Shown: in pieces, positions 1 through 8,743 of the stretch | Layout of the letters: each line of letters begins with the position of its first letter | Position numbering within the stretch: position 1 is the first letter of the stretch | From: Flavobacterium sp. N2820 | GTDB taxonomy: Bacteria > Bacteroidota > Bacteroidia > Flavobacteriales > Flavobacteriaceae | Assembly (NCBI RefSeq): GCF_025947285.1 | Contig: NZ_CP110008.1 | Coordinates: 2,123,001 to 2,187,000, forward strand | Reading direction: 5' to 3' | Length of the DNA: 64,000 nucleotides | Program-made: the position numbers and the translations under genes | The notes under the pieces: generated by a model | Told to the model about the DNA's origin: nothing | Database searches by the model: none | What the model saw: only the letters and a program-made list of their open reading frames with translations

Positions 1-106
1 TAGTGATTGGATCGCCAACATTAAAACTACTTGGTGTAATGGTTACTTGTGCTTGAGTTACACAACTTGAAATAAAAATTAAAATATATAGTAGGGTTTT
101 TTTCAT
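1..106 (-). CDS. N-terminus of a secreted or lipid-anchored protein of the Sus locus (truncated by window edge)
   Basis: Only the first 35 codons are inside the window. They open with a basic-hydrophobic export signal (MKKTLLYILIFISS...) that can be read two ways: signal peptidase I cleavage after TQA at residue 19, or a lipobox ISSC with Cys15. The mature start reads VTITPSSFNVGDPIT, a typical beginning of a beta-sandwich domain. It follows the susC-susD-susE genes on the same strand, where flavobacterial starch loci often carry an extracellular alpha-amylase or another SusE/F protein. The product is therefore inferred from position only. A strong stem-loop at 122-154 separates it from the upstream susE-like gene. 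Confidence 0.6.
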   Translation of the reverse strand, partial: MKKTLLYILIFISSCVTQAQVTITPSSFNVGDPIT

Positions 107-121
107 AGCATTTGATATTAA

Positions 122-154
122 TAAAGGGTTGTCTATTACATAGACAACCCTTTA
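122..154 (-). terminator. Intercistronic stem-loop between susE-like gene and next Sus gene
   Basis: A perfect 14-base-pair stem (left arm 123-136, right arm 140-153, extendable by one pair) closes a three-base loop. It begins 8 bases past the susE-like stop codon. There is no long U tract on the minus-strand side, so it may act as a partial terminator or as an mRNA 3'-end stabiliser rather than a full stop. Confidence 0.6.
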
Positions 155-161
155 AGATTAA

Positions 162-1226
162 TTATTGAGGTGTTAACGTGTACGTGTATGCTCTTGGATT
201 AGATAAATCTAATTCTAAAAGATAACTACCTGTAGAAGGAACAGCAATATTTGTTCCACCTTCTTCAAGAGAACCATCTGCTCCATTATCACCATAATTT
301 AGTCCCCAATCGTTATTAGCTCTAAATTTAATTTCTTGACCACCAACTAAATTAATAATTACAGACCATTTTTTTGTACCTGCATCATAAGTTAAGTCAG
401 CATCATTTGCCCAACCATCACCACCTGTAACCGGAGCAGTAGCTGAACCTAATACACCCCATGTAGTCAAAGTAGTTGTATAAGTTAACGTAGTTGTATT
501 TGCATTGATTTTATAATACCCAGCAACAGCTGTACAATTTGACTCTCCAGTAAGCGCTAACATTCCAGAAAAAGTTCCGTCATCACCCCAATCGTCATTA
601 CCCCAGTCATATACCCCAGAACTGTTAGGTCCTACAAATTTAAACTCACCATCTAATGCAACATAACCTTCATAGTCTGTTTGTCCAAATCCAGATGCAG
701 CCAATAAAGGTGCTGTTGATGGGCTCCAACCTTGATGATTTCCAGGTACTGCAATTTTAGGTAAATCAGTTGTGTATGGTGTTATTGTAATAGTTACTGT
801 ATTTGAATATCCAATCATTTCACTATTAGTCCCTAATGAAGATTTAATTCTAACATCTAAATCTCCTGCAGTATAAGGAGTCAATCCTGCTTCCAATGCA
901 ACAGCATTTAATGCTTCATGCGTCCAAACAATAAATCTATTTGTAGATGAACCTGCAGCTACTATTGTTGAAAATTCAGTACCAGCTAATGCTACTTCAA
1001 CATCATAATTAACCTCCGTTTGAACACTATAATCTGCATGATTCCAAACAAGTGTAGTAACTTCATTTGAACCGATAGCAGGATTTAAAACGTATGAACT
1101 ACCATTAATTGGAGTTAACAATTCTGGCCCTCCTGTTGGAGAAGCAATTCTTTGATCATCATTTTCACATGATACACTTGCAATTAATAAAAATGCTAAT
1201 GTTGATAATTTTAATATTTTTTTCAT
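162..1226 (-). CDS. SusE/SusF-family outer-membrane starch-binding lipoprotein
   Basis: A 354-residue lipoprotein expected to sit on the cell surface and bind alpha-glucan beside SusC/SusD. The signal peptide ends in a lipobox with Cys20 (ASVSC), followed by the acidic stretch ENDDQ typical of Bacteroidota surface-exported lipoproteins. Residues ~30-150 look like the SusE N-terminal Ig-like domain (PVNGSSYVLNPA-type opening, then TLVWNHADY). The C-terminal half has two beta-sandwich modules rich in Trp and Gly (GNHQGWSPSTAP; KFRANNDWGLNYGDNG) resembling the starch-binding modules of SusE/SusF. It lies 20 bases downstream of susD on the same strand, consistent with one operon. SusE and SusF cannot be told apart from sequence alone. 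Confidence 0.85.
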   Translation of the reverse strand: MKKILKLSTLAFLLIASVSCENDDQRIASPTGGPELLTPINGSSYVLNPAIGSNEVTTLVWNHADYSVQTEVNYDVEVALAGTEFSTIVAAGSSTNRFIVWTHEALNAVALEAGLTPYTAGDLDVRIKSSLGTNSEMIGYSNTVTITITPYTTDLPKIAVPGNHQGWSPSTAPLLAASGFGQTDYEGYVALDGEFKFVGPNSSGVYDWGNDDWGDDGTFSGMLALTGESNCTAVAGYYKINANTTTLTYTTTLTTWGVLGSATAPVTGGDGWANDADLTYDAGTKKWSVIINLVGGQEIKFRANNDWGLNYGDNGADGSLEEGGTNIAVPSTGSYLLELDLSNPRAYTYTLTPQ

Positions 1227-1246
1227 TTTATTACAATTTTTAATTA

Positions 1247-2788
1247 TTAATAACCTGGATTTTGAGTTAGATTTGGATTAGCTTGTAATGCTTGAACAGG
1301 AATAGGAAATAACTTATAAGTACTTGGAATGGAAGTTCCATTTAATGTATTTCCTTTCCAAGGCCATAAATAAGAACCGCCTGTGAACATACCAAAACGA
1401 ATTAAGTCACTTCTTCTATGTCCTTCAAGATTTAATTCTCTCCCTCTTTCATCTATAATAAAGTCAAGATCTAAATCTCCTGCTGTAATAACTGCAGCAT
1501 TTGATCTTTCTCTAACATCATTTACATAATCAACAGCTTGATTAATTGTTCCCCCAGCAGCTCCTCTAACAACACATTCAGCATACATTAAATAAGCATC
1601 TGCTAAACGGAATAATGGAAAATCTGTTCCAGAAAATCCTGTTGGAGTTGTAGCGCCTATAAAATTTGAGTTTCTAAATTTTATAGAAGGGTATCCATTA
1701 GTCCATTCCTTGTAATCTGTCATTTCGTATGTATGACCAGCTGTCCAAAACAATTGCGCTCTATCATCAGTTGAAGTTCCTAGATTTCCAAACAAACCAT
1801 ACCATGCTTTTGTTGCTCTATGTCCACCCCAACCTTCGGTAGCACCATAGCTGCTTAAAGTCATTGTAGCCGAATTTAAACTTCCATTAACGATGTAAGT
1901 AGTATTCCCAAAACTTTGACTAACTAAAGGATCTGCAATTAATGGATAAATAACCTCACTTGAAGAATTATTATCACCTGAAAACATACTAACAAAATTC
2001 GGAGCTAGACTATATCCTCCTTCATCAATAACTTTTTTAGTAAAAGTTAATGCTTCAGTATATCTTGCCGTACCTGTATAAACTTCTGCATTCAAATATA
2101 ATTTTGCTAATAACATTCTTGCAACAGATTTATTTGCTCTACCGTATGAATTAGTATTAGGTAATGTATTTTCAATAGCTAATAATTCGCTTTCAACATA
2201 ATTAAAAAGTTCAATTCTTGAAGCTTCTGGTAATGGACTTGTTTCACCAAAATTATTTTCAGTTGCCAATACTCCTTTTCCGAAACAGTCTATTAAATAA
2301 TAATAAGATAATGATCTTAAAAATCTAATTTCTGACAAAACTTGTTCTTCATTTGCTACATCAACCGAACCTAGAATGTTAATCAAATTATTACATTGCG
2401 GTATAGTATAATATGCACGATTATAAAGATATCTGAAAAACTTATTGTTTTCATCCCAATTAGATGTAGTTGTCAACTGATCTAAACCATCATCACCCCA
2501 TCTGTTTTTCATTCCGTCTGCAGTGAAATCTTGAAGATTTACAATTCCTCTCAAGAAAGGAGACTCTCCTGGATCATCACTAATATCAGAACTTCCCGGG
2601 CCATTAGGTCCAGACAATGCAAATGAACCATACAATTTTGACATAATACCTTCTATGGCATTAGGGTCTTGCTGAAGCAATTGTTCTAATGACAATTGAA
2701 CTTTTGGCTCTGTGTTTAAGTCATCTGTACAAGCCGAAATACCAGCCAGTAAAAAAATGCTTATTCCAAATAATTTAATTCTTTTCAT
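1247..2788 (-). CDS. susD: SusD/RagB-family nutrient-binding outer-membrane lipoprotein
   Basis: A 513-residue SusD homologue, the lid and glycan-binding partner of the SusC transporter. Lipobox LAGISAC places the lipidated Cys at residue 20, followed by TDDL. The N-terminal part is helical and TPR-like (ALTFTKKVIDEGGYSL; SYYYLIDCFGKG), and the C-terminus has the usual RagB/SusD ending: FPLFRLADAYLMYAECVVRG, then GHRRSDLIRFG and KLFPIPVQALQANPNLTQNPGY. Length matches the family. It starts 10 bases after the susC stop and precedes the susE-like gene, giving the canonical C-D-E order. Given the neighbouring GH13, GH97 and GH65 genes, the substrate is most likely maltooligosaccharide or starch. 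Confidence 0.93.
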   Translation of the reverse strand: MKRIKLFGISIFLLAGISACTDDLNTEPKVQLSLEQLLQQDPNAIEGIMSKLYGSFALSGPNGPGSSDISDDPGESPFLRGIVNLQDFTADGMKNRWGDDGLDQLTTTSNWDENNKFFRYLYNRAYYTIPQCNNLINILGSVDVANEEQVLSEIRFLRSLSYYYLIDCFGKGVLATENNFGETSPLPEASRIELFNYVESELLAIENTLPNTNSYGRANKSVARMLLAKLYLNAEVYTGTARYTEALTFTKKVIDEGGYSLAPNFVSMFSGDNNSSSEVIYPLIADPLVSQSFGNTTYIVNGSLNSATMTLSSYGATEGWGGHRATKAWYGLFGNLGTSTDDRAQLFWTAGHTYEMTDYKEWTNGYPSIKFRNSNFIGATTPTGFSGTDFPLFRLADAYLMYAECVVRGAAGGTINQAVDYVNDVRERSNAAVITAGDLDLDFIIDERGRELNLEGHRRSDLIRFGMFTGGSYLWPWKGNTLNGTSIPSTYKLFPIPVQALQANPNLTQNPGY

Positions 2789-2798
2789 ATTTTTTTTA

Positions 2799-5700
2799 TT
2801 AAAAATCTAAACTTAAACCAAATGTGTATACTCTTGGTCTAGGATAAAAATTATTATCAATTGAGTTAAAATTTTCAGGATCTTGACCAGAATATTTAGT
2901 TACAATAAATGCATTATTAACACCCCCATAAACTCTCATTGAAGATGATTTATAAAATTTATTAAATCTATAACCAACGATTATGTTTTCACAACGCAAG
3001 AAAGTAGCATCTTCTAAGAAATAATCTGAAAAAGTTATATTCCCATTCATGTTTTGAAAATCTGCATCAGCAGCTCCTGAATAAAAATCTAATACATTTG
3101 ACAAACTATTGGTATTAACAGGGATTGCTCTATCAACCCATCCAGATGTCAATTTTCTTGCATTATATACTTGTCCACCAAATTGTCCTCTAAAGGTAGT
3201 ACTTAAATCCCAATTTTTATAGTTGTAATTTAATCCAAAACCAAATGTCCAATTAGGGCGCAATGCTTTATAATATCTGTCATCATTGTTAATAACATTA
3301 TCACCATTTCTGTCCACAAAAGCACCAACAATTGGCTCTCCATCTTGATTATAAAGCTGTTCAAATACCCAAGCAGAATATGGTTGATGACCTAATGGGT
3401 GACGTGCTAAATTTACTCCAGTACCTGTAGGCAAACCTCCTCCACCAGTGATTGATTCTTGCCCATTTAAATCCGTAACTTCAGTTCTATTATATGATAA
3501 ATTTGTATTAAAATTTAGTTCCGAATTATCTGTTTTTAAAGGTTTAAAATTCAAGTTTAATTCAAAACCTTTACCCTCTGTGGTTGCAACATTTTTAATA
3601 AATGAATTAGACAAACCTTGCCCTGGTGGCAATTCAACTTGCGCTAATAAATCTGTAGTTTTTCTATAAAAAATGTCAAAACTACCATTTATAAAATTAT
3701 TTTTAAAAAGGTCAAAATCTAAACCAGCATTATAACTAGTTGATTTTTCCCATGTTAAATCTGGGTTAAATGCTCTAGCAGAATACAAAGAAACTCCTTG
3801 TAAATACTGACTTGTTGCCCCAGCTATATCAAACAAAGGTGATGACGGATAAAACCCTACAGCTCCTGTAATATCTTGCTGACCTGTTTTACCCCAACTT
3901 AATCGAAGTTTCAAATCATTAATTAATTTGCTATCCGCTAAGAAAGATTCTTCTTTTAATTTCCATGCAACAGCTGCGGCTGGAAAATACCCCCATCTTT
4001 TATCTTCTCTAAATAAAGAAGAAGCATCTGCTCTTAATGAAAAAGTAAACAAATATTTATTTAATACGTCAAAATTTGTTCTTCCAAAAAATGATTGTAA
4101 ATTCAAGACATTAAAATATCTATTATTTGGATTATTTGGATCAACTAAAAGTTCTCTAAGTCCTGTTACATCACTATAAATATATCTTTCAGCATTACCA
4201 TCATTTTTAAAGTTTTGATAAGAATAACCTCCTTGTACATCAAATCTTTTAATTATCCCATCCAATTCTTTGGCGTAAACTAAATAAGCATCTAAAGTTG
4301 TATTAGTTTTGTGTTGAAATTCAGCATAGTTTTTCCCAGGATTGAATACAAAAGCATCTGTATTACTATTATCAAACTGATAAGTAGCAATAGAATTGTT
4401 CGTGTAAGATTCTCTAATTTGTGATCTTGAAGCATCAAGCCCTAAATTAACAACCGCTCTCAATTCAGGTAAGAAAGACATTTTGTAATCAAGTTCTACA
4501 TTTCCTAAAAATCGCAAAGCTCTTTCTGGTCTATTTCTCTGTTCCAAGACAGCAAGTGGATTCCACTGTCCATCTAATATTACATTATTACCATCTAATG
4601 CAGTATTTTGATAGTACCCCCCAAATCTATTTGTAATTGAATTATCATACATCGGTTTTGTAGGATCCATTGAAATTGCACCACCTAATGCACCACCTTC
4701 GTCTATAGCGTTTTTAACACTATAAGTTCCTTTTGCATTGATGTCTACTTTTAAATTATCATTTAAAAATTTTGGAGTCATTTTAAATGAATAGCTTAAA
4801 CGTTCGTAATCACTAGTTTTTACTAATCCTTGCGAATTGTTGTATCCAATTGATGCTCTAAATGGAATTTTACCATATAAATTTGCTCTAGCACTAAAGT
4901 TGTGATCTGTTGAAATTGAATTTCTTAAAATAGCATCTTGCCAATCCGTATTAAATAAAATTCTACCTTCTATAACATCAGGTGTTGACAAATCATCAGT
5001 AGCGGTAGTAGATAAATCATCTACTCCAAGTAAATTAGTAAAAGTTGGGTGATATTCTTGTATAAATTTAGTGAATTCTTTTCCATTCATTAAATCTATT
5101 TTCTTACCTACTTTCCCTACAGATACATTTGAAGAGTAATTAAACTCTGGCGCTCCAGAAGTCCCTTTTTTGGTAGTAATCATAATTACCCCATTTGAAG
5201 CTCTTGAACCATAAATTGCAGCTGCCGAAGCATCTTTCAAAATTGTAAAACTTTCAATATCATTTGGATTGATCAGCGATAATGGATTACTTACCCCTGC
5301 AGGATTTGTATTATCAATAGGAATTCCATCTATAACAATAAGTGGACTATTGTTTGCATTAATTGATGCTCCCCCTCTAATTCTAATGTTTGGATCAGCA
5401 TCAGGTTGACCACCATTTGAAGTTATTCTAACTCCAGGTGCTTTTCCAGTAAGTAATTGGTCCGCAGAAATAATAGCTCCTTTGTTAAAATCTTTTGAGG
5501 TAATTGACGTTAAAGACCCCGTAGCATCTTTTTTCTTAACAGTACCATAACCAATAACCACAACATCCTTTAATTGTTGTGCATCTTCTTGAAGTGTAAC
5601 GGTAATTTCTTTTTGGCCGTTGTAAGTAATCGTTTGATTTAGGAACCCTAAATAAGAGAATACGATTTTATCTCCATTTTTAATATTTGATAGTGTAAAA

Positions 5701-5876
5701 TTACCATCAAAATCAGATGTAGTTCCAGTAGTTGTACCTTCTACTATAATATTTACGCTTGGTAATGGTTGCTGTGAAGAACCATCCAAAACAACACCTT
5801 TTAAAGTGCCTTGCGCAAAAATACCTATTGGTAAGATAAGTAAGAAAAGTAATAACTTTTTTTGCAGTGTTTTCAT
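2799..5876 (-). CDS. susC: SusC/RagA-family TonB-dependent outer-membrane transporter
   Basis: A 1025-residue TonB-dependent oligosaccharide importer. Signal peptide 1-21 (cleavage after IFA) leads into a CarboxypepD-regulatory-like beta-sandwich at ~22-100 (GTLKGVVLDGSSQQPLPSVNI), then the SusC signature DVVVIGYGTVKKKDATGS at ~105. The plug follows (GKAPGVRI, IRIRGGASINANNSPLIVIDG, ILKDASAAAIYGSRASNG), then a long beta-barrel ending in an aromatic residue (FGLSLDF), as required for outer-membrane insertion. It is first in the minus-strand operon. Its ~225-base upstream region is shared with the divergent LacI gene and holds a perfect LacI-type operator at 5987-6000 plus the motif at 5911-5930. 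No clean -7 box is seen; TAAATTTA at 5934-5941 is the nearest match. Confidence 0.95.
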   Translation of the reverse strand: MKTLQKKLLLFLLILPIGIFAQGTLKGVVLDGSSQQPLPSVNIIVEGTTTGTTSDFDGNFTLSNIKNGDKIVFSYLGFLNQTITYNGQKEITVTLQEDAQQLKDVVVIGYGTVKKKDATGSLTSITSKDFNKGAIISADQLLTGKAPGVRITSNGGQPDADPNIRIRGGASINANNSPLIVIDGIPIDNTNPAGVSNPLSLINPNDIESFTILKDASAAAIYGSRASNGVIMITTKKGTSGAPEFNYSSNVSVGKVGKKIDLMNGKEFTKFIQEYHPTFTNLLGVDDLSTTATDDLSTPDVIEGRILFNTDWQDAILRNSISTDHNFSARANLYGKIPFRASIGYNNSQGLVKTSDYERLSYSFKMTPKFLNDNLKVDINAKGTYSVKNAIDEGGALGGAISMDPTKPMYDNSITNRFGGYYQNTALDGNNVILDGQWNPLAVLEQRNRPERALRFLGNVELDYKMSFLPELRAVVNLGLDASRSQIRESYTNNSIATYQFDNSNTDAFVFNPGKNYAEFQHKTNTTLDAYLVYAKELDGIIKRFDVQGGYSYQNFKNDGNAERYIYSDVTGLRELLVDPNNPNNRYFNVLNLQSFFGRTNFDVLNKYLFTFSLRADASSLFREDKRWGYFPAAAVAWKLKEESFLADSKLINDLKLRLSWGKTGQQDITGAVGFYPSSPLFDIAGATSQYLQGVSLYSARAFNPDLTWEKSTSYNAGLDFDLFKNNFINGSFDIFYRKTTDLLAQVELPPGQGLSNSFIKNVATTEGKGFELNLNFKPLKTDNSELNFNTNLSYNRTEVTDLNGQESITGGGGLPTGTGVNLARHPLGHQPYSAWVFEQLYNQDGEPIVGAFVDRNGDNVINNDDRYYKALRPNWTFGFGLNYNYKNWDLSTTFRGQFGGQVYNARKLTSGWVDRAIPVNTNSLSNVLDFYSGAADADFQNMNGNITFSDYFLEDATFLRCENIIVGYRFNKFYKSSSMRVYGGVNNAFIVTKYSGQDPENFNSIDNNFYPRPRVYTFGLSLDF

Positions 5877-5910
5877 ACAAATTGTTTAGGTTAAAATTGT
5901 TTGTTTAATC

Positions 5911-5930
5911 GCTTATAAATTCACTTCTAA
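5911..5930. promoter_or_regulatory. Shared 20-base motif, copy 1 (susC leader)
   Basis: The sequence GCTTATAAnTTCACTTCTAA occurs here and at 7249-7268 with one difference in 20 bases. Here it lies 35 bases upstream of the susC start codon, in reverse orientation to susC transcription. Conservation in two leaders of one locus suggests a binding site for a regulator, possibly other than the LacI protein. This is inference from sequence identity only. Confidence 0.5.
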
Positions 5931-5986
5931 TGTTAAATTTATGTAAAAATTACATATAAAAAAATGAGAATGAGATTTATAGCCTG

Positions 5987-6000
5987 CGAAAACGTTTTCG
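5987..6000. promoter_or_regulatory. LacI-family operator (perfect 14-base palindrome)
   Basis: CGAAAACGTTTTCG is a perfect palindrome with the central CG expected for LacI/GalR-family operators. It lies between susC (start codon 110 bases away) and the LacI-type gene (about 100 bases away). It is the only such full palindrome noticed in the locus and is the natural target of the product of 6103-7128, probably controlling both susC and the regulator itself. Confidence 0.75.
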
Positions 6001-6102
6001 TGTTGAAAACTTTATGTTTATCACTAGTTTTTTTACCTAAAATTGCGATACTTTGAAAAAAAAAGTTACTTTTAAAGCATATTAATAATTAGCTTTTTCC
6101 AA

Positions 6103-7128
6103 ATGAGAAAAAAAGTCACGCTTAAACAAATTGCAAGAGAATTAGATGTTTCTATTTCAACCGTTTCAAAATCATTACGTGATAGCCACGAAATAAGTGA
6201 AGACACTCGTTTAAAAGTGCAAGCTTTTGCTAAATTATACAACTACAAACCAAACAATATTGCGCTCAGTTTAAAAAACAAAAAGACAAAAACAATTGGC
6301 ATTATTATTCCCGAAATTGTGCATCACTTTTTTGCTACAGTTATTAGTGGAATTGAACAAGTAGCTAACGAAAACGGCTACAATGTTATTGTGTGTTTGT
6401 CTGACGAATCATTTGATAAAGAAGTCATTAACTTAGAAATGCTTGCCAATGGTAGTACCGATGGTTTTATTATGTCATTGTCAAAAGAAACGCAACTCAA
6501 AAAAGATTTTCATCACATTCAAGAAGTAATAAATCAAGGAATGCCTGTAGTCCTTTTTGATAGAGTTACTAACGATGTTTTTTGCGATAAAGTAATTATA
6601 GATGATCAACAAGCTGCTTTCGATGCTGTCCAATTTTTAATCGAACACGGATTTAAAAAAATTGCTCTAATCACTACAGTAGACTATGTAAGTGTTGGAA
6701 AATTGAGAACTGATGGTTATAAAAAGGCCCTAAAATTAAACAATATTGAAGTTAACGACGATTTGATTGTAAAAATCGAAGACATCGAAAATTGTTCCAT
6801 AAAAATCGAAAACTTAATCAAATCTCAAAATTGTGATGCGATTTTTGCAGTGAACGAATTGTTTGCTGTTACAGCCATCAAAATAGCAGCAAAAAATAAG
6901 TTGAAAGTTCCAGAAGATATTTCAGTAATTGGTTTTACAGACGGAATTATCTCTCAGTTTTCAACGCCAAGTATTTCAACCGTTAGTCAAAATGGAATAA
7001 AAATGGGTAGAAAAGCAGCTCAAATGCTTATTGATAGATTAGAATTAGAAGACGAAGAAGACGAACACTACAAAACCGAAATCATCGAAACTAATTTAAT
7101 AATTAGAGAATCTACTACAACGAAATAG
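6103..7128 (+). CDS. LacI/GalR-family transcriptional regulator of the alpha-glucan locus
   Basis: A 341-residue DNA-binding protein. Residues 3-27 hold the LacI helix-turn-helix (VTLKQIARELDVSISTVSKSL) and the hinge region NIALSLKNKKTKTIGIIIPE follows. The rest is the periplasmic-binding-protein-like effector domain (IDDQQAAFDAVQFLIEHGFKKIALIT; VIGFTDGIISQFSTPSISTVSQ). Length is standard. It stands between the divergent susCDE operon and the MFS-to-amylase gene string, and its likely operator is at 5987-6000. By analogy with maltose regulators of this family the effector would be maltose or a derivative, but neither effector nor sign of regulation can be read from sequence. Bacteroides sus loci use a different regulator type (SusR), so this is the flavobacterial arrangement. 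Confidence 0.92.
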   Translation: MRKKVTLKQIARELDVSISTVSKSLRDSHEISEDTRLKVQAFAKLYNYKPNNIALSLKNKKTKTIGIIIPEIVHHFFATVISGIEQVANENGYNVIVCLSDESFDKEVINLEMLANGSTDGFIMSLSKETQLKKDFHHIQEVINQGMPVVLFDRVTNDVFCDKVIIDDQQAAFDAVQFLIEHGFKKIALITTVDYVSVGKLRTDGYKKALKLNNIEVNDDLIVKIEDIENCSIKIENLIKSQNCDAIFAVNELFAVTAIKIAAKNKLKVPEDISVIGFTDGIISQFSTPSISTVSQNGIKMGRKAAQMLIDRLELEDEEDEHYKTEIIETNLIIRESTTTK

Positions 7129-7248
7129 TTTAATATAAACAATTGATTTACAGTAAAATAAACACATTTATTTTAAAAAAGTCGCAATACATTTTTAAAA
7201 TAAATGTTGCTTTATTAGAAATAAAATTTTTAAATTTACCGAATCAAA

Positions 7249-7268
7249 GCTTATAACTTCACTTCTAA
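7249..7268. promoter_or_regulatory. Shared 20-base motif, copy 2 (MFS leader)
   Basis: This is the second copy of the motif seen at 5911-5930 (19 of 20 identical), here 57 bases upstream of the MFS start codon. The core GCTTAT recurs at 7296-7301 and, inverted, at 7285-7290, so the MFS leader contains three copies of the core. Confidence 0.5.
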
Positions 7269-7283
7269 AAAATAATAAGTTTT

Positions 7284-7326
7284 GATAAGCAAAGTGCTTA
7301 TCGTATTTTAATTTAAATTACGATAA
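7284..7326 (+). promoter_or_regulatory. Two overlapping inverted repeats in the MFS leader
   Basis: Hairpin A pairs GATAAGCA (7284-7291) with TGCTTATC (7295-7302) across three bases. Hairpin B pairs TTATCGTA (7298-7305) with TACGATAA (7319-7326) across 13 bases. They share 7298-7302, so only one can form at a time, and hairpin B reaches the first base of the start codon at 7326. The arrangement could be an operator (A) or a translational switch; both arms are seen directly, the function is inference. Confidence 0.45.
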
Positions 7327-8732
7327 TGGAAAAACGTAAATTAGGTTTCTGGGAAATTTGGAACATGAGTTTCGGTTTCTTAGGGATACAGTTCGGTTTT
7401 GCCTTACAAGGCGGATTTATGTCCAGAATTTTTCAAACGCTGGGCGCAAATGTTGATGACATTCCCGGATTATGGATAGCAGCACCCTTAACTGGGCTTT
7501 TAGTTCAACCAATCGTTGGGTACTTATCCGATAATACATGGAGCCCAAGATACGGCAGAAGAAAACCCTTTTTTCTAATTGGTGCAATTTTAGCTTCAGT
7601 TACTTTGTTTTTCATGCCTCATTCTCCAGCATTATGGATTGCTGCTGGATTATTATGGGTCTTAGATTCGTCAATCAATATTAGCATGGAACCTTTTCGT
7701 GCATTGGTAGCAGATAAACTTCCAGAATCGCAACGCTCAAATGGATTTGTCATTCAAACTTTAATTATTGGTATTGGAACATGGATAGCTAGTAACTTAC
7801 CTTGGTTAGTTAACAAATTAGGCGTTTCAAATGAAGCTGCTGCGGGTGTAATTCCACAATCTGTTGTGGTTGCTTTTTCTATTGGAGCCTTTGTGTTTTT
7901 TGCAAGCATTTTATTCACCATTTTTACCACAAAAGAAGATCCACCACAAGATTTAGAAAAATTTCTTTCCGAAAAAAAAGAATCAAGATTTATTCCAGAT
8001 TTAATTTTGAGCTTTAAGGAAATGCCTTCCACAATGAAAAAACTAGGTCTCATTCAATTTTTTAGTTGGTTTGCCTTTTTTACAATGTGGAGCTTATCAA
8101 CACCTGCTTTAACAGAACATGTTTACCACTCGCCTAAACCAGATGTAAAGGAATTTGCAAAACTTGATGAAGATGGAGAAGCTTTGAAAAATGATAAAAA
8201 AGAAACTATTTTTTTAAATCAAATTGCCGAAAGTGATTACAAAGCTAAAGACAAGGTCTATAATGATTCCGCAGATTTAGTAGGTTCGGCAACTGGAGTA
8301 TATGGTTTATCATCTATGGCATTTGCATTGTTATTGACCTTTTACACCTTAAAAAGAAAAATAAACAGAAAGTACATTCACATGGCTTCTTTAATATTGG
8401 GTGGATTAGGATTTATTTACATGTTTTTTGCTACACCATCAACCTTGATGTATTCTTTCATTCTGATTGGTTTTTCATGGGGAAGTATTCTATCAATGCC
8501 TTATGCCATGTTATCAAGCGCTGTTAATCCAGATAAAATGGGAATGATGATGGGATTATTTAACATGTTTATTGTTATACCTCAAATTATTGCTGCACTT
8601 GGCGGAATTAACTTTTTATACAAATTAATCGGAGAAGCACATATCAATGCTATGATATTAGCTGGAATTTCTTTGATAATTGCAGGACTTTGCAACTTTT
8701 TAATAACCGATAAAAACGCAATTTCCGGATAA
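7326..8732 (+). CDS. MFS sugar transporter, SLC45/GPH-like (predicted maltose importer)
   Basis: A 468-residue inner-membrane protein with about 12 hydrophobic helices. Near residue 80 it has LSDNTWSPRYGRRKPF, the loop 2-3 motif (D-x(n)-RxGRR) shared by SLC45 and GPH-type sugar symporters. It probably brings maltose or short maltooligosaccharides from the periplasm to the cytoplasmic GH65 phosphorylase. The gene pgmB starts 11 bases after its stop, supporting one transcript. Residues ~265-318, between predicted TM7 and TM8, form a charged soluble insert (DVKEFAKLDEDGEALKNDKK...), longer than the usual loop. Substrate is inferred from neighbours. Confidence 0.85.
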   Translation: MEKRKLGFWEIWNMSFGFLGIQFGFALQGGFMSRIFQTLGANVDDIPGLWIAAPLTGLLVQPIVGYLSDNTWSPRYGRRKPFFLIGAILASVTLFFMPHSPALWIAAGLLWVLDSSINISMEPFRALVADKLPESQRSNGFVIQTLIIGIGTWIASNLPWLVNKLGVSNEAAAGVIPQSVVVAFSIGAFVFFASILFTIFTTKEDPPQDLEKFLSEKKESRFIPDLILSFKEMPSTMKKLGLIQFFSWFAFFTMWSLSTPALTEHVYHSPKPDVKEFAKLDEDGEALKNDKKETIFLNQIAESDYKAKDKVYNDSADLVGSATGVYGLSSMAFALLLTFYTLKRKINRKYIHMASLILGGLGFIYMFFATPSTLMYSFILIGFSWGSILSMPYAMLSSAVNPDKMGMMMGLFNMFIVIPQIIAALGGINFLYKLIGEAHINAMILAGISLIIAGLCNFLITDKNAISG

Positions 8733-8743
8733 TAAAAACTAAT

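Noticed and set aside
6040..6056. Promoter -7 candidate GATACTTTG before the LacI-type gene
   Set aside because: It is one base short of the TAnnTTTG spacing and has no TTG at the proper distance.
7183..7210. Imperfect palindrome GCAATACATTT...AAATGTTGC upstream of the MFS gene
   Set aside because: The arms need a two-base gap to align and lack the central CG of LacI operators; too weak to report as an operator.
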